Below are positions 44,205-52,279 of a stretch of DNA of 59,615 nucleotides, piece after piece (within the stretch, counting starts at the first letter, position 1; each line of letters opens with the position of its first letter). Below the pieces are notes generated by a model. The model searched no databases. It saw only the letters and a list, made by a program, of their open reading frames with translations, and was not told the origin of the DNA. This DNA is from an uncultured Ruminococcus sp. Lineage in GTDB: Bacteria; Bacillota; Clostridia; Oscillospirales; Ruminococcaceae. Both the position numbers and the translations under genes were made by a program. The stretch spans positions 1 to 59,615 of the forward strand of contig CANOIR010000008.1 in NCBI GenBank assembly GCA_947566125.1, read 5' to 3'.

Positions 44205-45508
44205 GTGCACGTAAACTTGCGGTGAATCTGCTTTTACAGCGTGAAAATACTGATGGTTATTTAAATCTTATGCTTGACCATGCTCTTGAAAGTTCGGAGC
44301 TTGATTTAAGAGATAAAAGATTTTGTTCAGCAATTTGTTACGGTGTATTAGAAAGGCAGCTTACACTTGATCATATAATAAGAAAATATAGTAAAAAACC
44401 GCCTGAAAAACTTGACACAGCTGTTTTGCAGATATTAAGAGTAGGACTTTATCAGTTGATTTATATGAAGCAAATTCCGGATACTGCGGCAGTAAGTGAG
44501 AGTGTAAAGCTTACTAAAAAATTTAGAAAAGCAAGTGCGTCTGGCTTTGTGAATGCAGTGCTTAGAAGCTTTATAAGAGATGATAAAGAAATAGATTATC
44601 CAGAAGATCCTGTTTCAAAGGCATCTGTAATGTATTCTGTACCTGAATGGCTTGTTAAAAGATTATTTTCAGATCTTGGTGAAGAGAGTGCATATGAATT
44701 TTTAAAGGATTCTTTTAATGCTTCACCGCTTACAATAAGAAGAAATCCTTTGGCCATTACAGTAGGAGAATTGACATCGGATTTAGAAAGCAGAGGTATA
44801 GAAAAACATGAACTTGTCCCTAATGCTTATATTCTTAAAAACGGCGGAAATATCAGAAATTGTAAATCTTTCAAAAATGGCGGATTTCATGTTCAGGATA
44901 TAGCTTCACAATTATGTGCAGCAGCACTTGGTGCAAAGGACGACGAAATAATTCTTGATTTATGTGCCGCACCCGGAGGAAAGACATTTACCATAGCAGA
45001 GAATATGAATGGTACTGGAATGGTTTATTCTTTTGATTTATTTGAGCAAAGAGTTGGTCTTATAAAAAAAGGTGCAGAAAGACTTCATCTTGAAAATGTA
45101 TCTGCAAAACAGGGAGATGCTTTGGTATATAATAAAGAATTGCCAAAGGCGGATAGAGTTCTTTGCGATGTACCTTGCTCTGGAATAGGTGTAATAAGAC
45201 GTAAGCCGGAGATTCGTTATAAAAGTGAAGAAGAGATATCGAGTCTGCCGGATCTGCAATGGGGAATTCTTCAAAATGCAGCTAAATATGTAAAAACTGG
45301 AGGAGTTTTGATATATTCTACTTGTACTATTCTCAAGGAAGAAAACGAAGAAATTGCAGAGAAGTTTTTGTTAAATTATCCTGATTTCAAGCCTGAACCA
45401 CTGTTGCCGGAACTTCATGACGAATTAAGTGGCAGTATGAAAACTCTTTTGCCATCATTTTTTGGTAGTGACGGATTTTTTATGGCGAAATTTAGACGTG
45501 TGAAATAA
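44201..45508 (+). CDS. rsmB: 16S rRNA m5C967 methyltransferase, 435 aa
   Basis: An N-terminal NusB-like RNA-binding domain (residues 1-145) precedes a SAM-dependent methyltransferase domain with LDLCAAPGGKTF (motif I), DVPCSGIGVIRRKPEI (catalytic Cys in PCS), and STCTILKEENE (second Cys TCT). It methylates C967 of 16S rRNA. The gene starts inside the yugP stop (ATGA). Confidence 0.94.
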   Translation: MSARKLAVNLLLQRENTDGYLNLMLDHALESSELDLRDKRFCSAICYGVLERQLTLDHIIRKYSKKPPEKLDTAVLQILRVGLYQLIYMKQIPDTAAVSESVKLTKKFRKASASGFVNAVLRSFIRDDKEIDYPEDPVSKASVMYSVPEWLVKRLFSDLGEESAYEFLKDSFNASPLTIRRNPLAITVGELTSDLESRGIEKHELVPNAYILKNGGNIRNCKSFKNGGFHVQDIASQLCAAALGAKDDEIILDLCAAPGGKTFTIAENMNGTGMVYSFDLFEQRVGLIKKGAERLHLENVSAKQGDALVYNKELPKADRVLCDVPCSGIGVIRRKPEIRYKSEEEISSLPDLQWGILQNAAKYVKTGGVLIYSTCTILKEENEEIAEKFLLNYPDFKPEPLLPELHDELSGSMKTLLPSFFGSDGFFMAKFRRVK

Positions 45509-45518
45509 CGGAGGTTTT

Positions 45519-46550
45519 ATGACGCAGATTGATATTTTATCACTTGGATATGATGAGCTTTTAGAAGAACTTTTGCTCATGGGTGAGCCTAAATTTCGTG
45601 CAAAGCAGATATTTTCGTGGCTGCATGAAAAAAAGGTAACGTCATTTTCAGAAATGACAACGTTATCCTTACAATTGAGAGAAAAGCTTAAAGAGAAATT
45701 TTGTCTAAATCGACTAAAAATTGTGAAAAGGCTTGCATCATCTATAGATGATACTGTAAAATATCTATATCAGCTTCCGGACGGCAATTATGTGGAAACA
45801 GTTTGGATGGAATATCACCATGGAGTTAGTGTCTGCCTTTCCACACAAGTAGGTTGTCGTATGGGTTGTAAGTTTTGTGCATCAACTATTGCAGGTTTCG
45901 TAAGAAATCTTACAACTGGTGAAATTCTTCTTCAAATATATGAAGCAGAACGTGATATGGGTAAAAATATTGACAGTATAGTACTTATGGGAATTGGAGA
46001 ACCTCTTGATAATTACGATAATGTAATATCTTTTTTGAAGATCCTTTCAAATCCGGAAGGAAGAGGAATGAGTTTGCGTCATGTTACTCTTTCAACCTGC
46101 GGAATAGTTCCAAGAATATATGAACTTGCAAAAGATGCAGCCGGAATTACTCTTTCAATATCATTGCATAGTTCATCAGATGATAATCGAAGTGAGATAA
46201 TGCCGATAAACAGACGATATAATATATCAGAGCTTTTAGAGGCTGCAAATAGTTTTTTCAAGGAAACGGGACGCAGGATCACATTTGAATATGCAGTTAT
46301 AGAAGATGTGAACAGTGCTGAAAAAGATGCTGCAAAACTTGCTGGAATTTTAAAGGGTATGCAGTGTCATGTGAACTTGATACCTATAAATCCTATAGCT
46401 GAACGAAGCTTTCATGGCAGTAGAAAAACTGCAAAAAAATTCATGGATGCTCTTTCAAATTATGGGATAAATGCTACTGTTCGCAGAACTCTTGGCAGTG
46501 ATATAGAGGCTGCCTGCGGACAGTTAAGAAGAAATGCAATTGAGAAATAA
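45519..46550 (+). CDS. rlmN: 23S rRNA (adenine2503-C2) methyltransferase RlmN, 343 aa
   Basis: Radical SAM enzyme that methylates A2503 of 23S rRNA (and A37 of some tRNAs). The cluster motif CRMGCKFC (CxxxCxxC) lies in STQVGCRMGCKFCAST; the GIGEPLDNYDNV and second conserved Cys region (RRTLGSDIEAACGQL) are present. RBS CGGAGG, 6-7 bases before ATG 45519. Confidence 0.95.
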   Translation: MTQIDILSLGYDELLEELLLMGEPKFRAKQIFSWLHEKKVTSFSEMTTLSLQLREKLKEKFCLNRLKIVKRLASSIDDTVKYLYQLPDGNYVETVWMEYHHGVSVCLSTQVGCRMGCKFCASTIAGFVRNLTTGEILLQIYEAERDMGKNIDSIVLMGIGEPLDNYDNVISFLKILSNPEGRGMSLRHVTLSTCGIVPRIYELAKDAAGITLSISLHSSSDDNRSEIMPINRRYNISELLEAANSFFKETGRRITFEYAVIEDVNSAEKDAAKLAGILKGMQCHVNLIPINPIAERSFHGSRKTAKKFMDALSNYGINATVRRTLGSDIEAACGQLRRNAIEK

Positions 46551-46571
46551 AGAGTTATGGAGGTGAATGCC

Positions 46572-47306
46572 ATGCAATACGCAGCATATACCGATATAGG
46601 CTGTGTAAGGGAAGAAAATCAGGACAGAGTTATTGTCTATGCCTATGGTGAAAATATTTTGGCGGCAGTATTTGACGGTATGGGCGGTGAACGTGCCGGC
46701 GAAGAAGCAAGCCGCATTGCTGAAGAAGAATTTATCACACATTTTAACAAGTCATATAGAGAAGATATGGATGCTCACGCATTAAGAAATCTTTTAATAT
46801 CTTCAGTATCGGCTGCAAATTCTGTTATATATACAACAGCAAGAATAAATTATAAGAATTTTGGAATGGGAACAACTTGTGTTGCAGCTTTTATAGATAA
46901 AAAGGGAATATCTATTGTAAATGTAGGTGACAGTCGTGCATACTATTATAGAAATGGTGAGCTGCGTCAAGTTACCAATGACCATACAGTTGTAAATATG
47001 CTTCTTGAACATGGAAGAATATCGCCGTCAGAAATAGCAACACATCCGCAAAGACATATGCTTACAAGAGCGGTTGGTGTTGAAAAAACGGTAAGACCTG
47101 ATTTTTTCAGAATAGATCATCTTGGTGAGGATTATAATCTTTTGCTCTGCTCTGATGGTCTGTCAGGTTATTGTGGAAATGCTGAGATAGCTCATATACT
47201 TGAGCAGCAGATTTCGGCACAGGAAAAGACGGATCAGTTTATTGAGCTTGCTCTTAATAAGGGCGGACGTGATAATGTGTCGGTTGCAGTTGTTATGCAG
47301 CCATAA
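46572..47306 (+). CDS. prpC: PPM-type protein phosphatase (PrpC/Stp), 244 aa
   Basis: Ser/Thr phosphatase that reverses PrkC. Motifs: YTDIGCVREENQD, VFDGMGGERAGEEAS (metal Asp), GDSRAYYYRNG, CSDGLSGY and GGRDNVSV. I chose ATG 46572 because GGAGGTGA lies 5 bases before it; the ATG at 46557 lies before that site. prkC follows after 19 bases. Confidence 0.95.
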   Translation: MQYAAYTDIGCVREENQDRVIVYAYGENILAAVFDGMGGERAGEEASRIAEEEFITHFNKSYREDMDAHALRNLLISSVSAANSVIYTTARINYKNFGMGTTCVAAFIDKKGISIVNVGDSRAYYYRNGELRQVTNDHTVVNMLLEHGRISPSEIATHPQRHMLTRAVGVEKTVRPDFFRIDHLGEDYNLLLCSDGLSGYCGNAEIAHILEQQISAQEKTDQFIELALNKGGRDNVSVAVVMQP

Positions 47307-47325
47307 TGTGTAAAGGAGATTATAT

Positions 47326-49446
47326 ATGGATAAGTTGATCGGCAGCCGTCTTGATGGCAGATATGAAATTACTGAGCTTATCGGCGAAGGCGGTATGGCA
47401 GAAGTATATAAGGCACATGATGTGCTTGACAATAAAGAAGTAGCTATAAAGGTCTTAAGAAAACAATTTTCAAGCAGTGAGGAATTTCAGCGTAGATTCC
47501 GTAATGAATCAAAGGCGATCGCTGTTCTCTCTCACCCAAATATTGTAAAAGTATATGATATGTGTTTTTCTGAAAGATTACAGTATATAGTAATGGAGTA
47601 TATTGATGGTATAACTCTAAAAGATTATATAGACAGTGAAAAAGTGCTTAACTGGAAAGACTCAGTACACTTTATCATACAGATACTTCGAGCACTTCAA
47701 ACTGCTCATAATCGTGGAATTGTACATCGTGATATAAAACCTCAGAATATAATGCTTTTGACTGATGGAACTATAAAAGTCATGGATTTTGGTATTGCAA
47801 AATTTGCACGTGAGGAAAGCATGACTGCTACGGATCAGGCTATAGGTTCTGTTCATTATATTAGTCCGGAGCAGGCACGTGGAGATGTTACTGATGAGAA
47901 AAGTGATATTTATTCTGTTGGCGTAATGTTTTATGAAATGCTTACCGGTCAGAAGCCATTTGATACTGATAATCCGATTTCAATTGCAGTTATGCATATG
48001 CAAAATGTTCCAAGGCGTCCACGTGATATAAATCCTAATATTCCATCAGGTCTTGAAGAGATCATAATGCACGCTATGGAAAAAGATGCTGAAGTAAGGT
48101 ATCAGACTGCAAGCGATATGATTCGGGATATAGAAGCCTTTAAAAATAACAATCAAATCGTATTTGGTTATTATCGTGTTCCAGCAAGAACGGAAGAAGT
48201 ACCGAACAGGGTATACACAGTAGCTCCAAAGCGTGAAACAGTTCCTGTATCTTCATCAAATCAGCCTCAGAGGCGTGATGATTATGTTAAAGAGGAAGAA
48301 TTTGACGATTATGAAAATGATGATGATTATGAAGATTACGAAGACGAGCCACGCAGACAGAAGTCCATGCTTGTCCCTATTCTTACATCAGTAACTATTG
48401 TAGTCGTTGTAATATGTGCAGTTATTGTAGTTGCTATTATTGCTGGAGCATGGCGTCCCGGCAGTGATAAGCTTACAACTATTCCTGATCTTGTAGGTAT
48501 GCAGTATACAGATGCTGTTCAGATTTACGAAGACAGCCTTGTGCTTAATGTTGAAAAAGAAACTTATAATGATAAATATGCAGAAGGTGTTATCTTTGAC
48601 CAGAGCATTGCAGCAGGACAGGAGATAGAGCGTGATGCGGATGGTAAGGTTCGCATGGCTATTGCAGTAAGTCTTGGAACGCAAAAACATGAAGTGCCTG
48701 ATGTTGCTAATATTGATGAAACAGAAGCAGTTTCACAGCTTGAAGCACTTGGATTTACAGTGCGAAAGGTTTCGGAAGAAAGTACAATGGAAGCAAACAT
48801 TGAAAAGGGCAAGGCGATAAGGACTGAACCAAAGGCAGGCACTGAGGCTGAAGCAGGTCAGACTATAGTTCTGTATGTCAGCACCGGTGTCGCTGTTGAA
48901 GAAGTAAAAGTACCTGAGCTTGTCGGCAAGACTCTTAAGGATGTGGAAGTAGATGTAGCCAGTCTGAATCTTAAACTTGTTGTTGAAGAAGTTGATTCAA
49001 ATGAAGATAAGGATATGATCATTGAGCAAAGCATTGAGCCTGATGAGATTGTAGTTTCTGGTACAGAAATTCATGTTAAGGTAAGTAACGGCAAAGCACC
49101 TGAAGGTGAAGTTGCATTTGGTCTTTATTTACCATCTGTTGCGAAAGGCAAATATACTCTTGATTTCTCTATAAACGGCAATATAGTAAAATCGCAGTCA
49201 TTTGTAACAGAAAGTGCTGCTGATGGCATGGTTGTTGTATATATTAAGGATAAAGGTATAAAGCAGGTAGTTGTATCTGTTACAAGTGATCAATCCGGAC
49301 TCACTTCACGTCTTGGTACGTATAATTTTGACTTTGCAAACAGCACATTTACAGTTGTTTCTGAAAATATAGACGGTGGATTTGAAGCGGTAACAGTTCA
49401 GGACAATCCGCCTGCCGTAGTGACAGTAACATCTGTTGTTGGATAA
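47326..49446 (+). CDS. prkC: PASTA-domain Ser/Thr protein kinase (PrkC/Stk), 706 aa
   Basis: Membrane kinase that senses muropeptides or lipid II via PASTA domains. N-terminal kinase domain (about 12-270): GEGGMAEVYKA, VAIKVL, HRDIKPQN, DFG and APE-like SPEQARG. A long acidic juxtamembrane stretch (EEFDDYENDDD) leads to the TM helix at about 350-372. Three PASTA repeats start near 385, 455 and 525 (IPDLVGMQYTDA, VPDVANIDETEA, VPELVGKTLKDV), and a C-terminal domain of about 100 residues follows. Its stop overlaps the open frame leading to rsgA. RBS AAAGGAG. Confidence 0.95.
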   Translation: MDKLIGSRLDGRYEITELIGEGGMAEVYKAHDVLDNKEVAIKVLRKQFSSSEEFQRRFRNESKAIAVLSHPNIVKVYDMCFSERLQYIVMEYIDGITLKDYIDSEKVLNWKDSVHFIIQILRALQTAHNRGIVHRDIKPQNIMLLTDGTIKVMDFGIAKFAREESMTATDQAIGSVHYISPEQARGDVTDEKSDIYSVGVMFYEMLTGQKPFDTDNPISIAVMHMQNVPRRPRDINPNIPSGLEEIIMHAMEKDAEVRYQTASDMIRDIEAFKNNNQIVFGYYRVPARTEEVPNRVYTVAPKRETVPVSSSNQPQRRDDYVKEEEFDDYENDDDYEDYEDEPRRQKSMLVPILTSVTIVVVVICAVIVVAIIAGAWRPGSDKLTTIPDLVGMQYTDAVQIYEDSLVLNVEKETYNDKYAEGVIFDQSIAAGQEIERDADGKVRMAIAVSLGTQKHEVPDVANIDETEAVSQLEALGFTVRKVSEESTMEANIEKGKAIRTEPKAGTEAEAGQTIVLYVSTGVAVEEVKVPELVGKTLKDVEVDVASLNLKLVVEEVDSNEDKDMIIEQSIEPDEIVVSGTEIHVKVSNGKAPEGEVAFGLYLPSVAKGKYTLDFSINGNIVKSQSFVTESAADGMVVVYIKDKGIKQVVVSVTSDQSGLTSRLGTYNFDFANSTFTVVSENIDGGFEAVTVQDNPPAVVTVTSVVG

Positions 49447-49471
49447 TTTTATTGATAAGAGGATAATTAAA

Positions 49472-50362
49472 ATGAAAAAGGCTGATAATACAGCCTTGCA
49501 GCACGGAAGAATTTTATCATGTGTGGGAGGACTCTATACTGTAGAGTCCTCTTCCGGTATAATTACCGCCTGTAAGGCACGAGGAGTATTCAGAAATCAA
49601 GGCATAACGCCATATGCAGGTGATATGGTGGCATTTAAAAATGGTGTAATAAATGAGGTTCTGCCAAGAAAGAACAGCATTATAAGACCGCCGCTTGCAA
49701 ATCTTGACAGTCTTATATTTGTAGTTTCGCTTTGCAAGCCTGTACCCAATTATCTGCTGCTTGATAAGTTTATTGCTGTAGCAAGGTATAAGAATATTGA
49801 GCCGGTAATAGTGATAACAAAGACAGATCTTTCATCTGACCAGCAGCTGCGTAGGATATATGAAAAGGCAGAGATAAAAATTATTTCTATTGATTATGAT
49901 GATCCAAAGACTATTGAATCTGTTGCTGAACTTATAGAAGGAAAAATAAGTGCCTTTACAGGAAATACCGGTGCTGGAAAATCCACTCTTCTAAATCATA
50001 TTGCACCTGAACTTGATATTCCGGTAGGTGAGATAAGCGATAAGCTTGGTCGTGGCAGACACACCACAAGAAAAGCATTTTTATATCCTATACTTGGCGG
50101 ATATATTGCAGATACACCGGGATTTTCCACATTTGAAACTCAGCAGTATGCTGATATAAAAAAGGAAGAACTAGCAGATTGTTTTCCTGAATTTGCATCC
50201 TTTACAGGAAAATGCCGCTTTTCAGATTGTGCCCATATATGTGAAAAGGGTTGTGCAGTATTAGAGGCAGTACATGATGGTAAAATTGAAAAGAGCCGTC
50301 ACAGTTCATATGCAGCTATGTATGAAGAAGCAAAACTTATAAAGGATTGGGAGAAGCAATGA
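49472..50362 (+). CDS. rsgA: Ribosome small-subunit GTPase RsgA, 296 aa
   Basis: Circularly permuted GTPase acting late in 30S maturation. N-terminal OB fold, then G4 TKTD, G1 GNTGAGKST, switch GRGRHTT and G3 DTPGFS, followed by a zinc site (CRFSDCAHICEKGC). I chose ATG 49472 because AGAGGAT lies about 8 bases upstream; the longer frame starting with TTG at 49436 would overlap prkC. It overlaps thiN by 4 bases. In B. subtilis rpe lies between rsgA and thiN; not here. Confidence 0.94.
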   Translation: MKKADNTALQHGRILSCVGGLYTVESSSGIITACKARGVFRNQGITPYAGDMVAFKNGVINEVLPRKNSIIRPPLANLDSLIFVVSLCKPVPNYLLLDKFIAVARYKNIEPVIVITKTDLSSDQQLRRIYEKAEIKIISIDYDDPKTIESVAELIEGKISAFTGNTGAGKSTLLNHIAPELDIPVGEISDKLGRGRHTTRKAFLYPILGGYIADTPGFSTFETQQYADIKKEELADCFPEFASFTGKCRFSDCAHICEKGCAVLEAVHDGKIEKSRHSSYAAMYEEAKLIKDWEKQ

Positions 50363-50985
50363 TAGGTAAGAAATGTGTTATTCTTGCAGGCGGTTATATA
50401 AACTTAAATTCAGTTGATATTCCGGAAAATGCTGTTGTTTTGTGTGCAGACAGTGGATATAGTGCAGCAAATGCACTGGGAATAGAGCCGGCACTCATTA
50501 TAGGTGATTTTGATTCACTTGGCTTTATTCCAAATGTCGAAAATGTACAGACATTTCCAAGTGAAAAAGATGATACAGATACTTTGCTTGCAGTCAAGGA
50601 AGCAATAAAAATGGGTGCGGATGAAATATTTATATATGGTGCATTAGGCGGAAGACTGGACCATACAATTGCAAATATTCAAACGCTTATGTTTATAGAA
50701 AATAACGGAGCAAAAGGAATGCTCATTAGTGATAATGAATACGTTTCATTGCTCATTGATAATACAAGCAGACGATTTAAAAAGCGTGAAGGATTTTATT
50801 TTTCTGTTTTTTCATATTCTGAAAAATGTACAGGCGTTTGCATTAGCGGTGCGGAGTATAATCTTTCAAATGGAACTATTACAAATGATTTCCCTATTGG
50901 AGTGAGCAATCATATAAAAGAAGCTTTTGCAGAGCTTTCAATTAAAAGCGGTTGTATGCTTGTTATTGAATCAAAGGAAGTCTGA
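50359..50985 (+). CDS. thiN: Thiamine pyrophosphokinase, 208 aa
   Basis: Makes thiamine pyrophosphate from thiamine and ATP. Motifs: CADSGYSAANALGIEPALIIGDFDSLG and EKDDTDTLLA, then the GALGGRLDHTI loop and a C-terminal beta domain (SIGV-like GVSNHI). I chose ATG 50359, which overlaps the rsgA stop (ATGA), with GGGAGAAG just upstream. Confidence 0.92.
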   Translation: MIGKKCVILAGGYINLNSVDIPENAVVLCADSGYSAANALGIEPALIIGDFDSLGFIPNVENVQTFPSEKDDTDTLLAVKEAIKMGADEIFIYGALGGRLDHTIANIQTLMFIENNGAKGMLISDNEYVSLLIDNTSRRFKKREGFYFSVFSYSEKCTGVCISGAEYNLSNGTITNDFPIGVSNHIKEAFAELSIKSGCMLVIESKEV

Positions 50986-51087
50986 ACCAATTTTGCATTT
51001 GCTGAATAGAATGAATGGAACGCACAATAAACACAACATATTTTTGAACATATCTGATGACCATATCAGAAGAAGGAGGGATTACAG

Positions 51088-51180
51088 ATGAAAATCGTAG
51101 TCGTAAAAAGTCCGAGGCTTTTGTCTGGAATATTCAGGATAATTTTCAAAATAAAGCGTGAGCAGCCGGAAGAATTATAA
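51088..51180 (+). CDS. spoVM: SpoVM, stage V sporulation membrane-curvature peptide, 30 aa
   Basis: A 30-codon gene with a strong ribosome-binding site (GAAGGAGGG, 8 bases before ATG). The product starts MKIVVVKSPRLLSGIF and ends REQPEEL. It keeps the SpoVM layout of a short amphipathic helix with Pro9 and basic residues, followed here by an acidic tail. SpoVM recognises the convex forespore membrane and anchors the SpoIVA coat layer. Position after thiN matches the prpC-prkC-rsgA-rpe-thiN-spoVM order of B. subtilis. A terminator follows. The gap 50986-51087 holds a 6-bp hairpin (TCTGAT/ATCAGA) and no clear promoter. Confidence 0.85.
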   Translation: MKIVVVKSPRLLSGIFRIIFKIKREQPEEL

Positions 51181-51203
51181 TAACTATAAGTTGAAAATTA
51201 TCT

Positions 51204-51223
51204 ACAATGCTTAAATGCATTGT
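51204..51223 (+). other. Small hairpin after spoVM
   Basis: ACAATGC (51204-51210) pairs with GCATTGT (51217-51223). It lies upstream of the main terminator and may be part of the 3' end structure. Confidence 0.45.
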
Positions 51224-51238
51224 GGGTACAGCAGTATT

Positions 51239-51284
51239 AAAGGGATTGCAGAGAAAAAAGTTCTCATGCAGTCCCTTTCTGCAT
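51239..51284 (+). terminator. Terminator of the spoVM end of the gene run
   Basis: A long stem (51239-51255 with about 51261-51278, one bulge and one wobble) with AAAAAG loop is followed by TTCTGCATATTCTT. It separates spoVM from the next pair of genes. Confidence 0.75.
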
Positions 51285-51307
51285 ATTCTTAATAATGAGG
51301 TGAGATT

Positions 51308-51652
51308 ATGGAGAACGATGAGATCAAGAAGAATGACAAAAATAATGATAGCAAAAATGATAGTATGGAAAATGCACTTAGTACAATAGTTCAGGATAAT
51401 TTAAATCAGCATGGAGAGATAATATATATAGATGAAAATAAATCAGTAAAGAAAAAGACCTCCGGCGATGATGTTATGCTTACTCAGTGTATACTTTGCC
51501 TTGTGCTTGTTTTATCAGTTTTTCTGCTTAAATTTATAAGTGCTGATTTTCAGCATAAGCTTTTGTCTATTTATTCTGAAAAGATGAATGCTCCTGCTGA
51601 ACCGTTTATAATTAAAATAGTAGAAGCAGTGGAAACGTGGTTTAAGAAATGA
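51308..51652 (+). CDS. Small membrane protein next to SpoIVFB-like protease, 114 aa
   Basis: Not recognised as a named family. It has a long N-terminal Asn/Lys/Asp-rich region (residues 1-58) and one TM helix at about 60-78 (LTQCILCLVLVLSVFLLKF). A short C-terminal region on the other side ends PFIIKIVEAVETWFKK. Its stop overlaps the start of the site-2 protease (ATGA), the same arrangement as spoIVFA-spoIVFB, but no LytM/M23 domain is present. It may be a regulator of the protease. RBS GAGGTGAG. Confidence 0.65.
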   Translation: MENDEIKKNDKNNDSKNDSMENALSTIVQDNLNQHGEIIYIDENKSVKKKTSGDDVMLTQCILCLVLVLSVFLLKFISADFQHKLLSIYSEKMNAPAEPFIIKIVEAVETWFKK

Positions 51653-52227
51653 TATTTTTTTGTTTGGGAAAAGTTAAAATTTTTGTGGAATTTAGTTTTA
51701 TAGCGGTATGTGCTGTTTTGTCTGCCATAGGTGATTTAAATATTCTTATGTATGGATTCCTTGCTGTAATATTGCATGAAATGGCACATTTGATGGCTAT
51801 GGTTATTCTTGGCATGAAGCTTAAAAGCATAACTTTTCACGGTTGCGGTATACGTATATGTCCCGAACAGGCATTGTTTAGCTATTGGCGAGAATTTATT
51901 ATACTTTTATCCGGACCTGTTGTAAATATAATTGCGTATATTATAATTAGATTTTTTTTGGATGATTTCGATCCAGAACTTGCAAATGCACAGCTTGTGC
52001 TTGGCATTTTGAATTTGCTGCCGTGTCGACGTTTAGACGGCGGAGCCGCTATTTGCTGTATTGTTTCTATGAGTAAAGCTTGCGATTCAAAAGTAGAAAG
52101 TATTTTGAAATTTATTTTTATATTTACCCCTGTAATTCTAATTATCGTAGGACTTTTTACAGGAATTTCTAATTTTACATATTATGTATTGATGTGTTAC
52201 CTTTTGTTATCAGAAATTTTTAAATAA
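51649..52227 (+). CDS. SpoIVFB-like M50 site-2 protease, 192 aa
   Basis: Intramembrane metalloprotease. The zinc motif HEMAH starts at His43, the same position as in B. subtilis SpoIVFB, and the second metal motif appears as NLLPCRRLDGG with Asp130 (the usual NPxxPLDGG is degenerate). There are about five hydrophobic segments. SpoIVFB cleaves pro-SigK in the mother cell; the same role is an inference from homology and small size. Translationally coupled to the preceding membrane protein. Confidence 0.82.
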   Translation: MIFFCLGKVKIFVEFSFIAVCAVLSAIGDLNILMYGFLAVILHEMAHLMAMVILGMKLKSITFHGCGIRICPEQALFSYWREFIILLSGPVVNIIAYIIIRFFLDDFDPELANAQLVLGILNLLPCRRLDGGAAICCIVSMSKACDSKVESILKFIFIFTPVILIIVGLFTGISNFTYYVLMCYLLLSEIFK

Positions 52228-52230
52228 TGG

Positions 52231-52259
52231 TTGATTGTTTTTAAAATTTATAGTAAAAT
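52231..52259 (+). promoter_or_regulatory. Promoter of the radical SAM gene
   Basis: TTGATT (52231-52236), 17-base spacer, TAAAAT (52254-52259). Confidence 0.55.
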
Positions 52260-52279
52260 ATAAGATAAAGGAATAATAA

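Noticed and set aside
50986..51087. SigE-type promoter for spoVM
   Set aside because: CATA- and ATATT-like elements exist but their spacing (6 or 19 bases) does not fit the consensus.
51207..51389. Open frame of 60 codons across the spoVM terminator
   Set aside because: It runs through the terminator stem and into the start of the next gene in another frame; no ribosome-binding site.
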